Below, piece after piece: positions 1-12,398 of a DNA stretch of 64,000 nucleotides. Under the pieces are notes generated by a model. The model had not been told where the DNA came from and searched no databases. It was given only the letters and a program-made list of their open reading frames with translations. The translations under genes were made by a program, and so were the position numbers. Origin of the DNA: Panax quinquefolius (lineage: Eukaryota; Streptophyta; Magnoliopsida; Apiales; Araliaceae); assembly GCA_020205615.1 (NCBI GenBank), contig CM035156.1, positions 17,387,128 to 17,451,127 on the forward strand, read 5' to 3'. The number at the start of each line of letters is the position of its first letter. Positions within the stretch are counted from its first letter, which is position 1.

Positions 1-10
1 ATTGTCCTCT

Positions 11-352
11 TCACACCGCTTCTTCGTCATCATCATCATCATATCCTTCTTCGTCTTCATGATCTTGAACTTTCCTCCATGAAATCATCTTGACCATTGA
101 AAGAGCTTTACTGCTTATGTTGCTCTGTAACTTGGACATGGTCTTCTTTTGATCACTTCCCAATCTCACCGTTTTCACTTCCTTGCGCCTTTGGGATCCA
201 GTGAATTTGTGAGAAGCACATAGAAATGTTATGATGGAGAAGATGGAGAAGATTGAGATGAAGAAGGTGATCAGGGGTACTGGTAAATAGGGAATTTTGT
301 GCATGGAAAACTTTGGTAATGACCTCACCATTGGTAGATAATATGTATACAA
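11..352 (-). CDS. small membrane protein, C-terminus probably cut by a frameshift
   Basis: This reading frame gives 113 residues with one clear hydrophobic segment near the N-terminus (about residues 20-45, rich in Ile, Phe, Leu and Val). A basic stretch follows, then a conserved-looking part with KMISWRKVQ and a very acidic tail (DDDDDEEAV). It resembles a plant family of small single-pass membrane proteins of unknown function, which I know only by pattern. In that family the acidic tail is followed by a Trp plus basic residues. Here a TGA comes right after EEAV, but reading one base out of phase continues with W-K/R-T-I-like codons to the window edge. I infer a one-base loss in a GG pair near position 9, or an assembly error. 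The start is the first ATG before the hydrophobic segment. No function is proposed. Confidence 0.55.
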   Translation of the reverse strand: MYTYYLPMVRSLPKFSMHKIPYLPVPLITFFISIFSIFSIITFLCASHKFTGSQRRKEVKTVRLGSDQKKTMSKLQSNISSKALSMVKMISWRKVQDHEDEEGYDDDDDEEAV

Positions 353-2221
353 ATTGATCAGATCAGCTTAGCTTCAGCTCATTCCATCCCAGCCCTGCCC
401 AGCCCAGCCCAGCCCAGCCCACTGTACGTGTGTGTGTTTAACACAGAGAGAGAGGAGATGTGGGGAATATAATAGGAGAGAGAAGTAGGTGGGTGTTTCA
501 GCAGATGGATGGAGTTGTGCATTATTAATAAGAAGAATGAAGAGGACGACTAAGACCACCAATAACTAACAGTTAAAGGTAAAAGTCGGTCCACCTGATT
601 GAACTTTTTTTCCAAAGTTTTAGTGAATTCGTGATCAGGACCGTGATTGTTCAATGAGAAGTGTCCACGTAGGAGTTGAACTGTAGTTATTCTGGCATTG
701 ATGGCTACATCTACATGCGGTTCCTGTCAAGTGGGTGTGCCGTGGCTTACCAGTCGAGTTGACTTCGGGTCAAGAGTCGAGACTACTTTTGTATTTTGGC
801 GATTTCGTTCTTCCCTTCCGTTCCGAGGCCAGGCACTGTTACTGGTGTTTGTTAGCTATAGTCTCTGTCTATAGACCAAGTAAATATAAGATAAAAAGCC
901 AAGGATGCTGCTACCTAGAATTTGGCCCTTGATGAGACCTTAATTGAGTAATGGGGGAGTATGGTATAAAAAATAAATTCATTCGGTTTCAAATTTGGTA
1001 CAACTCAAGATAATCATTCTCTTTGGTTTGCACAATCAAAAAATTATTCCGAAAGTTTACAAGAAAATCAAAAATAAGAAATTTTATCAAGAATTATGTA
1101 CAAAAATATGAAAATTTGATTTTCACCTCATACGGCTCCTCATTTAATTCTTTCAAGTCATTGGATTTTTTTTTCGCGTTCGAGAATCCCCTTTTCACTC
1201 CATTCAAGAGTAACTAGATTGAACACTTCTTTTAACTTTGAAAACTTCCGCATCAATACACAATTCGCTTTCTACCGCTTCTATTGTTTATATATCGCCA
1301 GTAACAAAATAAGAGATTTCTAGTCTTTTGTTGATCAAAGACACCTGAATCAATTTTTATAATACGGAAAGATAAAATGTAAAACATAAAAATAAAAGAG
1401 AATAAAATTATTAGTCTTAGAACTAGACTAAAATAAAATATATTTTTTTAATATGAGCTTGTCAAACTCCACTTCTCACTACTACACTGTCCAAACTTAT
1501 AGAGTTTTCTAGAAGAACATGAAAATTAGAGAGGTCAAAATACAAAGTGAAATTCAAATACATGTCCACAAATTTTTTCGAAACTTATATATATACTACT
1601 CTCTCAAATTTACCCTCGTTCATAATCACAACTACATCGATATTTTAAATGATTATTGTAATAGGAAGGGAGTGATGGTCATTTTGGATCGTCTCCCAAA
1701 CCAATGTTTTGCCCAAGGCTTAAATTAAAACTTAAACTGGAGTACAATGCTTGCTGTGTTTGTGCAAGCCTTCAGGATAGAAATTTTCGATGGGCTGGTC
1801 ACATCTCCTAAAAACGGCGGAGAAAAACCTGACCACCATTATTATGAGCCCATGAAAATCAAAATCTATAAGAGGACCGGGTTAGTGAAAGCATTGCCAG
1901 AATAAAGACAAGAAAGATAAAAAGAATTAAGCAAACTTTGATTGTTATTTGTTGTTAGGACCATACATACTGACATTTATACTACCTAGTCAAAGGAGAT
2001 GGAGGGAGTATTACATAGATTTGCTAATTGTTACAAACCAAGAAGCATCATACATACAGTACTGGGAGACGCACAACACAAGCCGCCCCTTTATTAGTAG
2101 AGAAAAGTAGTACTAGCTAGTAGGAGAAGTTATTAACAATAAATTAAAAAGCAACCAAGCATTAAGCTGCTGCATAAAGCAGGGTACATGCATGGAGTAA
2201 TTGCACGGGTAATAAGTTAAT
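353..2221. other. intergenic, no gene recognised
   Basis: AT-rich sequence with only short, non-conserved open frames. Around 390-420 there is a CCCAG-type short tandem repeat in the probable 5' leader of the first gene. Near 1995-2010 GGAGATGGAGGGAGTA resembles the end of a Stowaway-type MITE, but no partner end is visible. Confidence 0.5.
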
Positions 2222-2443
2222 TCAGATAGGAAAAGCACGGGTGACTTTAGGATAGACGACGGTGGCAGGATGAGCCATGATGCGCCTGCCCTTCATGTGC
2301 CGGAATAAGTACACCACTGCCGGCCATTCCACCACGGCAGCTGCCACAAACGCCAAAAACCCAATAGTTGGCCCCACCACCTTGCACCGGCATGGGTTGC
2401 TTGTCGTTCCGCACTGCACGCATAGAGGAACTCCAACAGCCAT
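2222..2443 (-). CDS. 73-residue conserved plant membrane protein
   Basis: The frame encodes 73 residues from ATG to stop without an intron. The N-terminal part has a four-cysteine arrangement (CVQCGTTSNPCRC, residues 8-20). A hydrophobic segment (about residues 24-46) follows, then a basic part with KGRRIMAHPATVVYP. I recognise this as a small plant family annotated only as hypothetical or transmembrane protein. The cysteine pairs could bind metal, which is inference. The start is well supported because MAVGVP directly precedes the cysteine motif and upstream sequence is (CT)n/(TA)n repeat typical of a 5' leader. No indel damage is seen here. Confidence 0.72.
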   Translation of the reverse strand: MAVGVPLCVQCGTTSNPCRCKVVGPTIGFLAFVAAAVVEWPAVVYLFRHMKGRRIMAHPATVVYPKVTRAFPI

Positions 2444-2502
2444 TATATATATTATATTACTATATAATAGACAGATAATCGATAATTAATTAATATTAAT
2501 AC

Positions 2503-2544
<42 letters not shown>
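2503..2544. repeat. compound CT/TA microsatellite
   Basis: A (CT)n run passes into (AT)n just upstream of the 73-residue gene, so it lies in that gene's probable 5' leader or promoter. Confidence 0.9.
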
Positions 2545-2550
<6 letters not shown>

Positions 2551-3383
2551 GTATGAGATTAATGCAAAACAAAGATATTGCGGACCGAACAAGGGTATCA
2601 GAAGTTTTCTGAAAATATTGTACTAGGAATTAAGCTTGAAGAAAACCAAACGAAACAGAGTATGAACATAATTAGGCAGCAACGATTCCTTTTATAATAG
2701 TAATACTACTTGTAGTAGTCTTGGTTTGTTAGTTATTATTGGGGAATAGGGAAGCTGTTTGCTACGTGTTGGGATATGCAAGCGTTAGGATCTCCACGTG
2801 GCGCTACGTTAGGGTGACGCTGCTGACACCTGTTCGGCATTCACTGATTCGATGCTTATTTTCTGGAATTCCTATACAAGGAGGAGGGCCCAATGTACTT
2901 GCTACTGTTGACTGATGGCCCAATATAGCACAGGAGCACCTGTCTTCTACTGAAGGCCCAACACACGAGAAGTGATCCAGTATGAGTTTCCATAAGCTTT
3001 GATAGTAAGCTCTGGCTCTCCCTTAGTTTTGAAATGAGAAAACATCTTTATCTAATTTCCATTAATTGTGAGAATTCAGTCAAGTTTTTTGAGTACTGAA
3101 TAATTAATTAATGGTGATAAAAATTGAAATCTTTTGCTTAACTAAATCATATATACTAATTCTAACTTAAATGAAGGAGAGAATAATTATTACTCTTATT
3201 TACAATTAACTAGTCAATTCGTTAATATATATATAGAATTACATTTCCCATTGACAAAAGGCAGATAACAGAGCCCGTTATAGCGGCGATTTTACATATT
3301 ATAGCATGCAATGACATAACTGTAATGATAAGCTATAACCGTTAAATGTTTGGTTCGTTTTTTTTGTGGATTATTTGAACGGG

Positions 3384-3385
<2 letters not shown>

Positions 3386-3428
<43 letters not shown>
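3386..3428. repeat. AT microsatellite
   Basis: About 21 uninterrupted AT units. The surrounding 2.55-3.5 kb is AT-rich intergenic sequence in which I see no gene. Confidence 0.9.
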
Positions 3429-3430
<2 letters not shown>

Positions 3431-3529
3431 GATTCATAACATGTATTTGTTATGAATCTTTATAGACATACATCATCTATACCATTTAAACCAAGAAGTA
3501 GTGGATGGTTTACTGTTAATGGTAACAGA

Positions 3530-3830
3530 CTCTAATTAGGACAAAAGTTTGACTTTATTAACTAGAGTTTCAATTAATTATCCTAATTAATCAAAATAAG
3601 TGTTTGGCTTATTAGAGTTTTAATTAATTAACAAGGGTTTAGGTTTATTAAAGTAGGTTTAGGGTTTAGCGGTTAAAAAATGAGTTAATAAACCAAACAC
3701 TCTGACTTGTAAATTCTAAACCTTGGTTAATTAGCCATTAATCCTAGTTAATAAACCTTAAACCTGATTTATAAATCAGTAAACACTGATTAATTAATTG
3801 AAACTAGTTAATAAACCAAATTCTTATTCG
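3530..3830. repeat. foldback element, MITE-like
   Basis: The region is built from inverted copies of a motif like GTTTGGTTTATTAACT. The best pair is AAGTGTTTGGCTTATTAG at 3598 and its near reverse complement, ending at about 3705, giving a ~108-bp foldback. Further related pieces (AACTAGTTAATAAACC) lie on both sides out to about 3830. No target duplication was found. It may be a degraded MITE with nested arms. Confidence 0.5.
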
Positions 3831-3839
3831 ATAAGGGTC

Positions 3840-5180
3840 GATACTATTAGTTATGGTCATTCCTTCTTGTTTTAATTTCTAATCATGGTTATTATTTTTG
3901 TTTTCAATGATATACATGATATATGTCCTATAAGAATTCATAGAAATATATGATACGCTATGCTATGAAAAGTATATATATATATATATATATGAAGTTA
4001 AATAAGGCTATCCTTTTGTAACCCCTTAAATGCGATAAAGAGAAAAAATACCTGGCTTCCAAGAAAGGACCATAAAGTAGTAATTCGTTTCATTATCTTT
4101 TGGTAGCAAGAGTATATGATTCCCACCTCGATCTTTTTTGCTGAAATGTATGGATAAATTTATATATAGATATTCTTCTCTGTTTAGCCTTTTGCTTTTT
4201 GGGACACAATTGATCATCAATTATATTCTTAAATCTGTTAAAGTTAGCTAGCTAGCTACCTACCTACCTACCTCTAATATTACCCTCTTTACAGATATCA
4301 AGTTTCTTAGTTTATCATGATACTCTAAACGAATAATAATGTCGATCTGTGATCCTAAATTCAAAAGGTTTAAAACTAATTAAGTTAAAAGAACTTGATT
4401 TTCTAGATTTTAAGTTATTCCCATTATTGAATATTGTCTATACATATAACATATTTATGGTCTGTTGAAGTTGTGCATATTGTTTGGCAGAACATGCATA
4501 TACATATATATAGGTGAATCCAGTTGTTGCAGACTTTAAATGTAATTGGGATTGGATGCATGCAATTATTTAGTAAAATTAAAAGAAATAAAGAAACACA
4601 GAGTTGGAAGGGTGTGCTTGGGGGACCTTCATATTTACGACATTCACATGCAATTCTTTCATCACTATATACCTTCTATACATAATTCAAAAAAATGAGT
4701 CTACTATTTAATGATTACCAATTCCTCCCCCATAAATAATAACATCCTAAACGTCTTTAGCTAACAACCACCCAGGCCAATTTCCCCAAAAAGAAAAGAA
4801 AAACTAAACCTTTCTCACACAACCCATGCAAAATTAAACCACAAACTGACATCTATGACTTATGCAAGCCATACATACATATTCCCACTCATCACTCCGT
4901 TCATATTTATGCACAAATTATTTCCTCTCCTCTTGGTATGAGGTATCTATCTTAAGAAACAAACTTTATTTAGTACCAAATTTATTAACTGGAGACCAGT
5001 TGTCTTCTTCAATGTGGGACATCATCATCCCAATGAGTCATCACAACCTTGTCCTGATCATGACGCTTCTAGTCATGTATTCATCTCCTAGTGAATATTA
5101 TCAGTAATATTCTCTAATTCTGTGAAGCTTGATGTGATGAACATTGGTGCCACAAATGCTCTGTAGATCCTTCTCTATAA
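3840..5180. other. intergenic, no gene recognised
   Basis: AT-rich. It contains an AT microsatellite (about 3972-3993) and a short tetranucleotide array at 4242-4273 (AGCT units passing into ACCT units). No conserved reading frame is seen. Confidence 0.5.
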
Positions 5181-5189
5181 AGTGGGAGT

Positions 5190-5500
5190 GCCCAAGTGTC
5201 AACCCATGTACCCAGCAGCTTTCACCTCCACCACCACTGCCACCTCCGTCCACGCAGTATTGCGTCTAAGAGCAATTCACCAACACCACCTGCTCAAGGT
5301 TCATTTAGCATTTCACAGGCTCCACCAGGGGAGATTTCTTGCATCCCACTCTTTGATAATCCGTTTAATTTGGTTGTTCATGCAGCTGCTACTAGACTCA
5401 AGCAGATGTTCAATTTTTGCTTTTGGCTTGGATTGGAGTTTTACAATCATTGCTCTTTTGGTAAAATTATTTATTGTTCTATTAATCCTCTAAATCTTCA
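5190..5500 (+). pseudogene. fragment of a proline-rich secreted protein gene
   Basis: One frame reads ECPSVNPCTQQLSPPPPLPPPS and then meets a stop. Another frame just downstream reads SPTPPAQGSF. The Cys-then-Pro-repeat pattern is like the intact gene at 12898. The proline-rich part is split between frames and has no clear signal peptide or C-terminal part, so I read it as a decayed copy. The low complexity of Pro codons (CCN) makes chance similarity possible. Confidence 0.35.
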
Positions 5501-5555
5501 TAGTTTCTTGCGCGACGTACACTGCAGGTGTGTTAACTGTGTTCTTTTCAAATAG

Positions 5556-7534
5556 TTAGATCGACATGCAATTTCACTATAATAAAATGTTGGAAATTAT
5601 CCTCTTTCTCTCTCTCTTCTTGCATATTAGCCAAGCGCAACTATATGTCTTTATGCTGTAGCTAAAGTTGTAAGTCATTTCCTATAAATATTGGCTGCTT
5701 TTTCATTAATATGCTGGAAATATCACTTCATATTTTTAAAAAGCACTAAAACCCTCTCAGATTTATTTCCTTATCGCTTCATTTTTTGGACATTGACCTC
5801 CTTTAATATTAGTGCATCTTCAATCTTTATTAGTTATATAAAGTAATTGTCTTTACAGAGAGAAGAAAAATAAATGGAAGTGAGTAGGAGTACTAGCAAT
5901 ATCAAAACTGGTCAACTCCCCTTTCCTATCTTTTTTATATTCAAGAGATTTTGCTATAGAAACAAGGTAAATCTAACTTACAACTGGCAAGCGTGGTCTC
6001 TGCTCTGCTCTAGCTTCTTTGAAATGTATGGTTCTCTCTAACTGCTTTGATGTTACACCTACCCGTCTCGAACTCTACAGGCGGGGGTTATTAACTTATC
6101 ATGACACCGGGTTTATCAACCTTTTATTACCCTTTCTTAATTTATTATTTTATTTTACGGATTAAAAGCAAAGCTTTTGTCTCATGCTGAATCTTTTCAT
6201 GTGTGGCTAGACGGTAATTCAGAAAAGCACCATCTATTGCTAAGAGATTTTACTTGCTCAACCCAAATTGTGATTTCAATCTTTTTAGAAATTAATGTCT
6301 CCAAAACAAATCATCGATCCAATTCTCACGCAGCCGATTACTCGTAAAACGAAATTTCACCTCGATGTTAATCCAATCACACATTATAATGTATATATAT
6401 ATAGTAATATTGAGCTAAAATTTTGAGTTAATATGCGAGTTAGTGGCATACAAAATAAATAATTTTTTTTATCATACTCGGATAATAAAACAGCAAGCAA
6501 GAGATATCGAAGGTCTCCTATTCGAATAGTGTTAATACCAAACTCAACCCATAATAACCATAAAGTTAGGAGTTTGAGTCTTACATGTCAAGCAAAAGGT
6601 GTGACAGTGTGAGTGTGCTAAATTAGAAAGGAAAAAAATCTGAAAGAGACCAAAAGTTAAAACTCAAGAATAAAAATAATAAGTTGGAGCAAATTTTGAG
6701 CAAAAAGAACAAAAACACAATGTAGTACCTAAAGTATATACAGACATATATCAAGTGGGGTAGATAGATATGAATATAGATGCATGTGACACACGAAGAT
6801 AAAAATGTGCCATATTACATTTTTATATAATAATTCATTTAATAGGTAGGTAAGTGATTGAGTAGTCAATACAACAATGAAAAATCTTGATGTGCTGGAA
6901 AAAGTGTGCAAACCATAGACAATTTAAAATGTTTTAGCTATTAATTAAAGTGTTTGAAAGTAGAGAATCAACAAGCAATGTAAAGCATCAGGGCACCTTA
7001 GAACCAATTTTATTGTGGATCGGAGTATGTATATATATACACACAATACAGAATACTGCCAAACACTGCATGTTGAAACTTGATGAAGTGGGTCATGCAT
7101 GTTGCGTTGATATGCGGATCCTTAGCTAGTCTAGTAAAAACTTAATTTCCAATGGACAATTCCTCTAAAAGAAAAAAGGAAAAGGAAAATTAGCTTCTTA
7201 TATCACAGACAGTACTCTCTACATTTGATGCTTAAATATAAGTATTCAATGTTAGCTTTCATGGTTTCCAATAATAATTCACCATGTTCTCCAACTAGCA
7301 ATCGTGACAAAAAGCTTGTTTAACTGCCTTGTAATAACTCAATTTTCCCCATTCTCATTCCCTCCCATCTCTCTTCTTTTTTTCTTCTTCCTCCCCCTTA
7401 GTTCTTAATTCTAAGACCATTTCTCATGTAATATATATGCCATGGCCAACTAATTTCCAAATTCATTTGATCATAGTGGCATTACATTTTCCAGCAACAT
7501 TGTGTCTCTGAAATACAATTCTTGATGATCAAAT
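5556..7534. other. intergenic, no gene recognised
   Basis: AT-rich sequence without a conserved frame, tRNA-like fold or recognisable transposon end. A pyrimidine-rich stretch (about 7320-7400) precedes the next proline-rich fragment and could be remnant promoter or 5' leader. Confidence 0.45.
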
Positions 7535-7932
7535 ATGCTATACGCTTCTGCCACCACTCACCTTGACCATGTGTGCCCACATCTATGTCTTCCACCACCT
7601 ACCACCACTACAAGTTGCCCTCCGCTGTCACTGCTGTTTCTCCACTGCCACCTCCAGGCGGAGCTCCACTACCTACTCACCTCCACCTGGGTACTATTTG
7701 CCACCAAGTGCATATGTGCTATATTACCTCCACCAGGGACATTAACAATCCCCCTCCTAACCCAATTTTGCCTTATTTTCCCTTTTATTACAAGCAGCTA
7801 GCCTCCTCTGCCACCGGATTTTTCCTCAGCAACTCCTCACCTATCAATTTTTTTAATTCCACACATGATTTTGCTATTAGAGTTTGTCCTTTGATTTATT
7901 TTATTCAAGTTAAATTGAGGAACCAACATTAA
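7535..7932 (+). pseudogene. frameshifted proline-rich secreted protein gene
   Basis: Pieces of a proline-rich protein are spread over all three forward frames: SPLPPPGGAPLP in one, TYSPPPGYYLPPSAYV in another, then NNPPPNPILPYFPFYYK. The last motif matches PPPPNPILPYFPW-YK of the complete gene at 12898, so the two are relatives. At least two frame changes separate the pieces and no single start-to-stop frame exists. Same strand as the intact gene, 5 kb upstream, suggesting an old tandem array. Confidence 0.6.
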
Positions 7933-9460
7933 AGATTAAAGTGAATTAAGGAAGAAAGGTTAGGACCACAATTTGGGTACCCAAGATTTTGGTCCTTACT
8001 TTTCTTAAACCGCATTATATTTGGCGCAGCAGTATGACTCGCCTTATGATTCCCGGTAGGTGTGGAGTGTCAGTAGCAAAAAATTAAGTTAATTTTGCCT
8101 TGATCTATCTCTACATCAAATGTATGCCACTAATAGCACCATCTAGTTCAGGATCCATGCCTCCGAGAGGAGTTTTCTGTTTTGTATCTCATTAATTACG
8201 TACCAATAATCAGAATTTACTATCATCAAAATTCTTGAAAATCCTTTTACTAATTACAACCATGCCAATGGATAAAATATGTGCACGCTTTCATGTGCAA
8301 GACAGGACAGACTATTGTTTGTCTTCCTAAATATTTAACCTCATATATTTCGTCTTGTCTGTAGTTTTGTATAAGTGCACGTTTAGAGGGTTGAATATGT
8401 GTCTAAGATAGAAATGATCTATAATAACAAATTTTTATTTTTTGTTACATGTTTAAATTAAACATATACAGGTGATGCCTATGACTTTTGATGTTCTTTA
8501 GACTGAATTCAACTTTAGTTATAATGCAGACACGAAGAACTAATAATAGTTGGTGTATCATGTATGGATTAGACTAACTTCTACTTTAGTTTTAATGTAG
8601 ATAGGAAAAAAACTAGTGAAATTTGGTGTCTGAATTAGTTTGCTATGTATATCAGCACAACACTATAATGCAAATGTATGCCAACTCATGTTCAAGTGTA
8701 GAATAAGAATGTAAATGATCAAACCACACAAATTAGCAAATCACGTACACAAAGATTTTTACATAGTTTAGTCCATATTCTCTAATCTAGTGGTCACGTC
8801 AATACCAATTGGTATTGAAGACTCCTTTTTATTAAATAAACTGTTCAAAACAAAATACAAAAACTCTTTGTTCAAAGAAGCTTTAGTTTAATGTTGGACA
8901 CGATTGTCCCTTGCACCTTTACAACTTTGCAACTTTCTCACTAATGAGACCTTTAAAGCTTCCTTTGTACAACTATATTCACTATTGGATCAATCAAACT
9001 AAACAAAGCTTGAATTCTAGATTTGATAAGAAGAAAAATAATTACAAAGCAACTATTATAAAATAATACATTTTTAAACTGAGATCCAATAAAGTGAGAA
9101 GAATTGAGTCTTTTGATAGCCGAGAAGGAAGATATAACGAATATATGAGGATTTTTTCCAACAATAAAATATTCAAAATAAGCCTTTTAAAAACTTAATT
9201 AAAGGAAACCAAATCAACAAAGATATGGAATGAGTAAGGTGATAGAGACCTATTCAAAACATAATATCCCGATTCCTTAACTTTAGGATAAAACCAGTTT
9301 TCATAATTCCAGCAGCCGAATAAAGCTTTGAAATTAAAATACTTTGGGCTACAAGTCTTACATTAATTCTTCTATTTTTACATAAGATACAACATTTAAA
9401 ATTAATTACACTATTAAAGTGCACTCATAAAAATTTACATAATTAATACACTTTCTATAT
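7933..9460. other. intergenic with a degenerate short duplication
   Basis: No gene recognised. At about 8490-8640 a ~100-bp segment around ACTTTAGTT-TAATG-AGA is present twice in direct orientation with many differences. Confidence 0.4.
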
Positions 9461-10782
9461 TTATTTATAATATTAGTGCAATTAGGATTCCTTAATTTAG
9501 GAATTAGTATATGATTCAATTCATAATAATAAGGAAACCTAAAATCAAGGAGAAATAACTACCATAATTAATAATTCAAATTCAAATATCTTAGATCTAA
9601 CAAATAAAACAAATTCAAATTCAAAATAATAATTAAAATTCAAATATTCAAAGTTTGGCAACATCATCTTCCTCTCCCCCTTCACCGCTTCAACACCATG
9701 GACGCCACAAAATGCTATTATGAAGGTTGATTTAGTCCAAAAATTAAAAGGAGAAAAGATAAATTTTAGTGTAGTTGGTATCCGAATATTTATACAAAGG
9801 CAACCATTTTAGTTTTTGTAGAATCAATAGAAATTTCAGGCAGTAACCAAAACTTTCAAAGGTAACAATTTTAGTTTTTGTTGGTTACATTTGTATTAAG
9901 GTTTGGCTACCAATCAAGATTACGAAAAAAAAATCTATAATAGATTTTTATAATTAATTGGTAACCCAATAAAAGCTGAATTGGTTACTTCAGATTAAGG
10001 TTTGTCTACTAACCGCATTATAAAAAAAACTACAATAATTTTTTTTTAATTAATTGGTAACCTAATAAAATGAATTGGCAACATTTGTATAAAGTGTTAG
10101 CTACCAATCAAGATTTATTAAATAAAAAATCTATAATAGATTTTTTAAAATAAATTAGAAACTTAATAACACTGAATTGGTTACCTTGGTATGAATGTTT
10201 GGCTACCAACCGTACTATAAAAAAAATCGCAGCAACTGTACTATGAAAAAATCGCAGGTGTAGATGTGGAGGATGACGTTAATGGTGTGGATAAACATCA
10301 TCTCCACTGGATCACTAGAAGAATTATTACTTAAACTTCCTCGATCATCTCCAATCGAAAATTCCTCCGTAACATCAGATTGCAAGGTCGAGCACTACCA
10401 TCAAGATCAATGGAGTCCCCATCGAGGTAATTCACTGAAATCCTCCACCACAAGGCCTTGAACCTATCCTCCCTGCATCACTCCACTTTTAAGTTTAAGT
10501 TTTTTTTTTCACGGTGACATGAGAATCCAGTCAAAGCTGGGACATGATAAATGGATTACTCCACTTTCAAGTTTCAATATGCAAAATGATACTGACAAAA
10601 CTAATACTCCCTAAATGAATTATTGTTTCATATATACGCTACTTTGATTTTATTTTAATATGTAGAGATATTAATTACTTAATTTAATAAATAAATCAAT
10701 ACTAATCCCTAAATTAAGGGATCTTAATTGCATACTAATTCCTAAATTAAGGAATTCTAATTGCACTAATATTATAAATAAA
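9461..10782. mobile_element. inverted-repeat element of unknown family
   Basis: The left arm (9461-9512) contains TATTAGTGCAATTAGGATTC followed by CTTAATTTAGGAATTAGTAT. Its reverse complement, with few differences, forms the right arm (10733-10782). The arms enclose about 1.2 kb of non-coding DNA with a ~100-bp tandem repeat. The similarity may extend outward to 9260 and 10880 at lower identity. No transposase frame is visible, so it would be non-autonomous. No clean target duplication was identified, so the true ends are uncertain. Confidence 0.5.
9898..10245. repeat. ~100-bp tandem repeat, four degenerate units
   Basis: Units begin near 9898, 9997, 10093 and 10195, each with a GTTTGGCTACCAA-like motif followed by A-rich, TAATAGATTTTT and GAATTGGTTAC-like parts. 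Spacing is 96-102 bp. Further half units lie upstream to about 9780. It lies inside the inverted-repeat element. Confidence 0.7.
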
Positions 10783-11151
10783 ATTTTAAATTATTAATTG
10801 TAAATATTTTATATAACACTATTATTATAATTATTTTAAAATACGTAATAGAATACGTAATCGATCCCGATTCTTAAGACCAATAGACACTCTAACAGAC
10901 TGTCTTCTTAAGTTGGGCCTTTATGGATTCAGCTCAATTTACAACAACACCAAATATGATTCAAATAGCCAAAATCTGCTCACACACATTAGTTTCAAAC
11001 AATACTTAACGTCGTCATTAAAACAAAATATATAAATCAACATTATCCAGTTGGATTAAAATTTGAAAATCAAAATTATTTCATAAGCTACATTCAACGG
11101 AGAATGAACAAGAACGGTAAAAAAATAAAAGACGGGTGAGGTCGGTGAGGA
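10783..11151. other. intergenic, no gene recognised
   Basis: AT-rich. No frame, transposon end or repeat beyond the possible outer part of the inverted-repeat element at 9461-10782. Confidence 0.4.
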
Positions 11152-12398
11152 GGTGGTGTTTTGATGAAAATTAAAATGAGTAAAATATATCAAAACCCCG
11201 TAGAATCATAATAATACTCATCACCATCTAGCTTTTTAAGTAGCCAAGATTTAAATTTCCATAATATGTGACATTCACTACTCCTAGTGTGGTTGACCAA
11301 CTAATATTCAAAAAATATTTTTAATATAATATCAATTACACCCTTTAAGCTATAATAATGCTTAATTTATCCACTTAAATATAAATTTGTATATTATAAT
11401 TTTTACTTAATCTCTGATCTAATTAAATTAAATTACGAACTTTGTGCAATAAATGTATGAAATATCAAAATATATTAAATATTACATGTTATCAATAAAA
11501 TAAAGGTCAACTGGTTGCACTAATTGGAATGCTCAAATATTAAAGATTTACGTGATAGATATTCAAATGTATTTCTTTTGTAATTAAAAAAAAGTAAAAT
11601 TTTAATCCCCATAAAAGTACAAATTAATCTAATAAAATTATAATTATTTTTTCAAATTTTAAAATTGATGCATAATCTAACTTATTAATCTGACTTAAGC
11701 GAATCTTATTATTACATACAAAAAGAGTATTAAAATTATATTCAACTAAATTTTCATATTAGTCACACTTGAGTCATAATTAAACATAATTTACGTTAAA
11801 AGTGACAAATGTTGTTACTTAAAAAAAAAAACATTAAAAAAGATTTTTTTTTACACAGATATGAGGTTAGTAATAAATATTAATTATATTTCTTTTTATT
11901 TAACATTCTTTATTAAAAACAATAATTCAATCAAAGTACTAAAAAATGTAATCAAAATCCATAACATCCCAAATTTTGACATATCATTAAAGTGAAAATT
12001 TAATATATAAAATCATAATTATATGAAACTAAGAATTCAAATAATAAATTTTTGTTCATTAAACACGAAAAACTAAACTATCAATATTACTTCAATCACT
12101 CTAATTAAATTAGCTCCATTAATAATTTAATTCTTAATTTTTTTAATATATGTATCAACATCCAAAAATGTGCATAAGGTAAACTAAATTAGTTTTTTAT
12201 AAGTTACCAACTTAATTTAAATGAGATAGTTTTAATTATAAATAAAACTATAATTAAATATGTTAATATTAAAAAAGGATAATTAAACACACACACACAC
12301 ACATATATATATACATATATATATATATATAATTAATAATTAAAATTTGATAATATATAAGGGTAAATATGTAATTTTATCTATTTAGTCACCTCCTA
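11152..12398 (+). repeat. dispersed AT-rich repeat, copy 1
   Basis: This 1.25-kb stretch is similar from end to end, in the same orientation, to 47574-48690. Shared landmarks in the same order include TATTTTTAATATAATATC, TAAATATAAATTTGTAT, and near the end AATTTTATCTATTTAGTCA. Copy 1 is longer by scattered indels, including AC/AT microsatellites near 12289-12331. No coding capacity or terminal repeats are visible. Confidence 0.7.
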
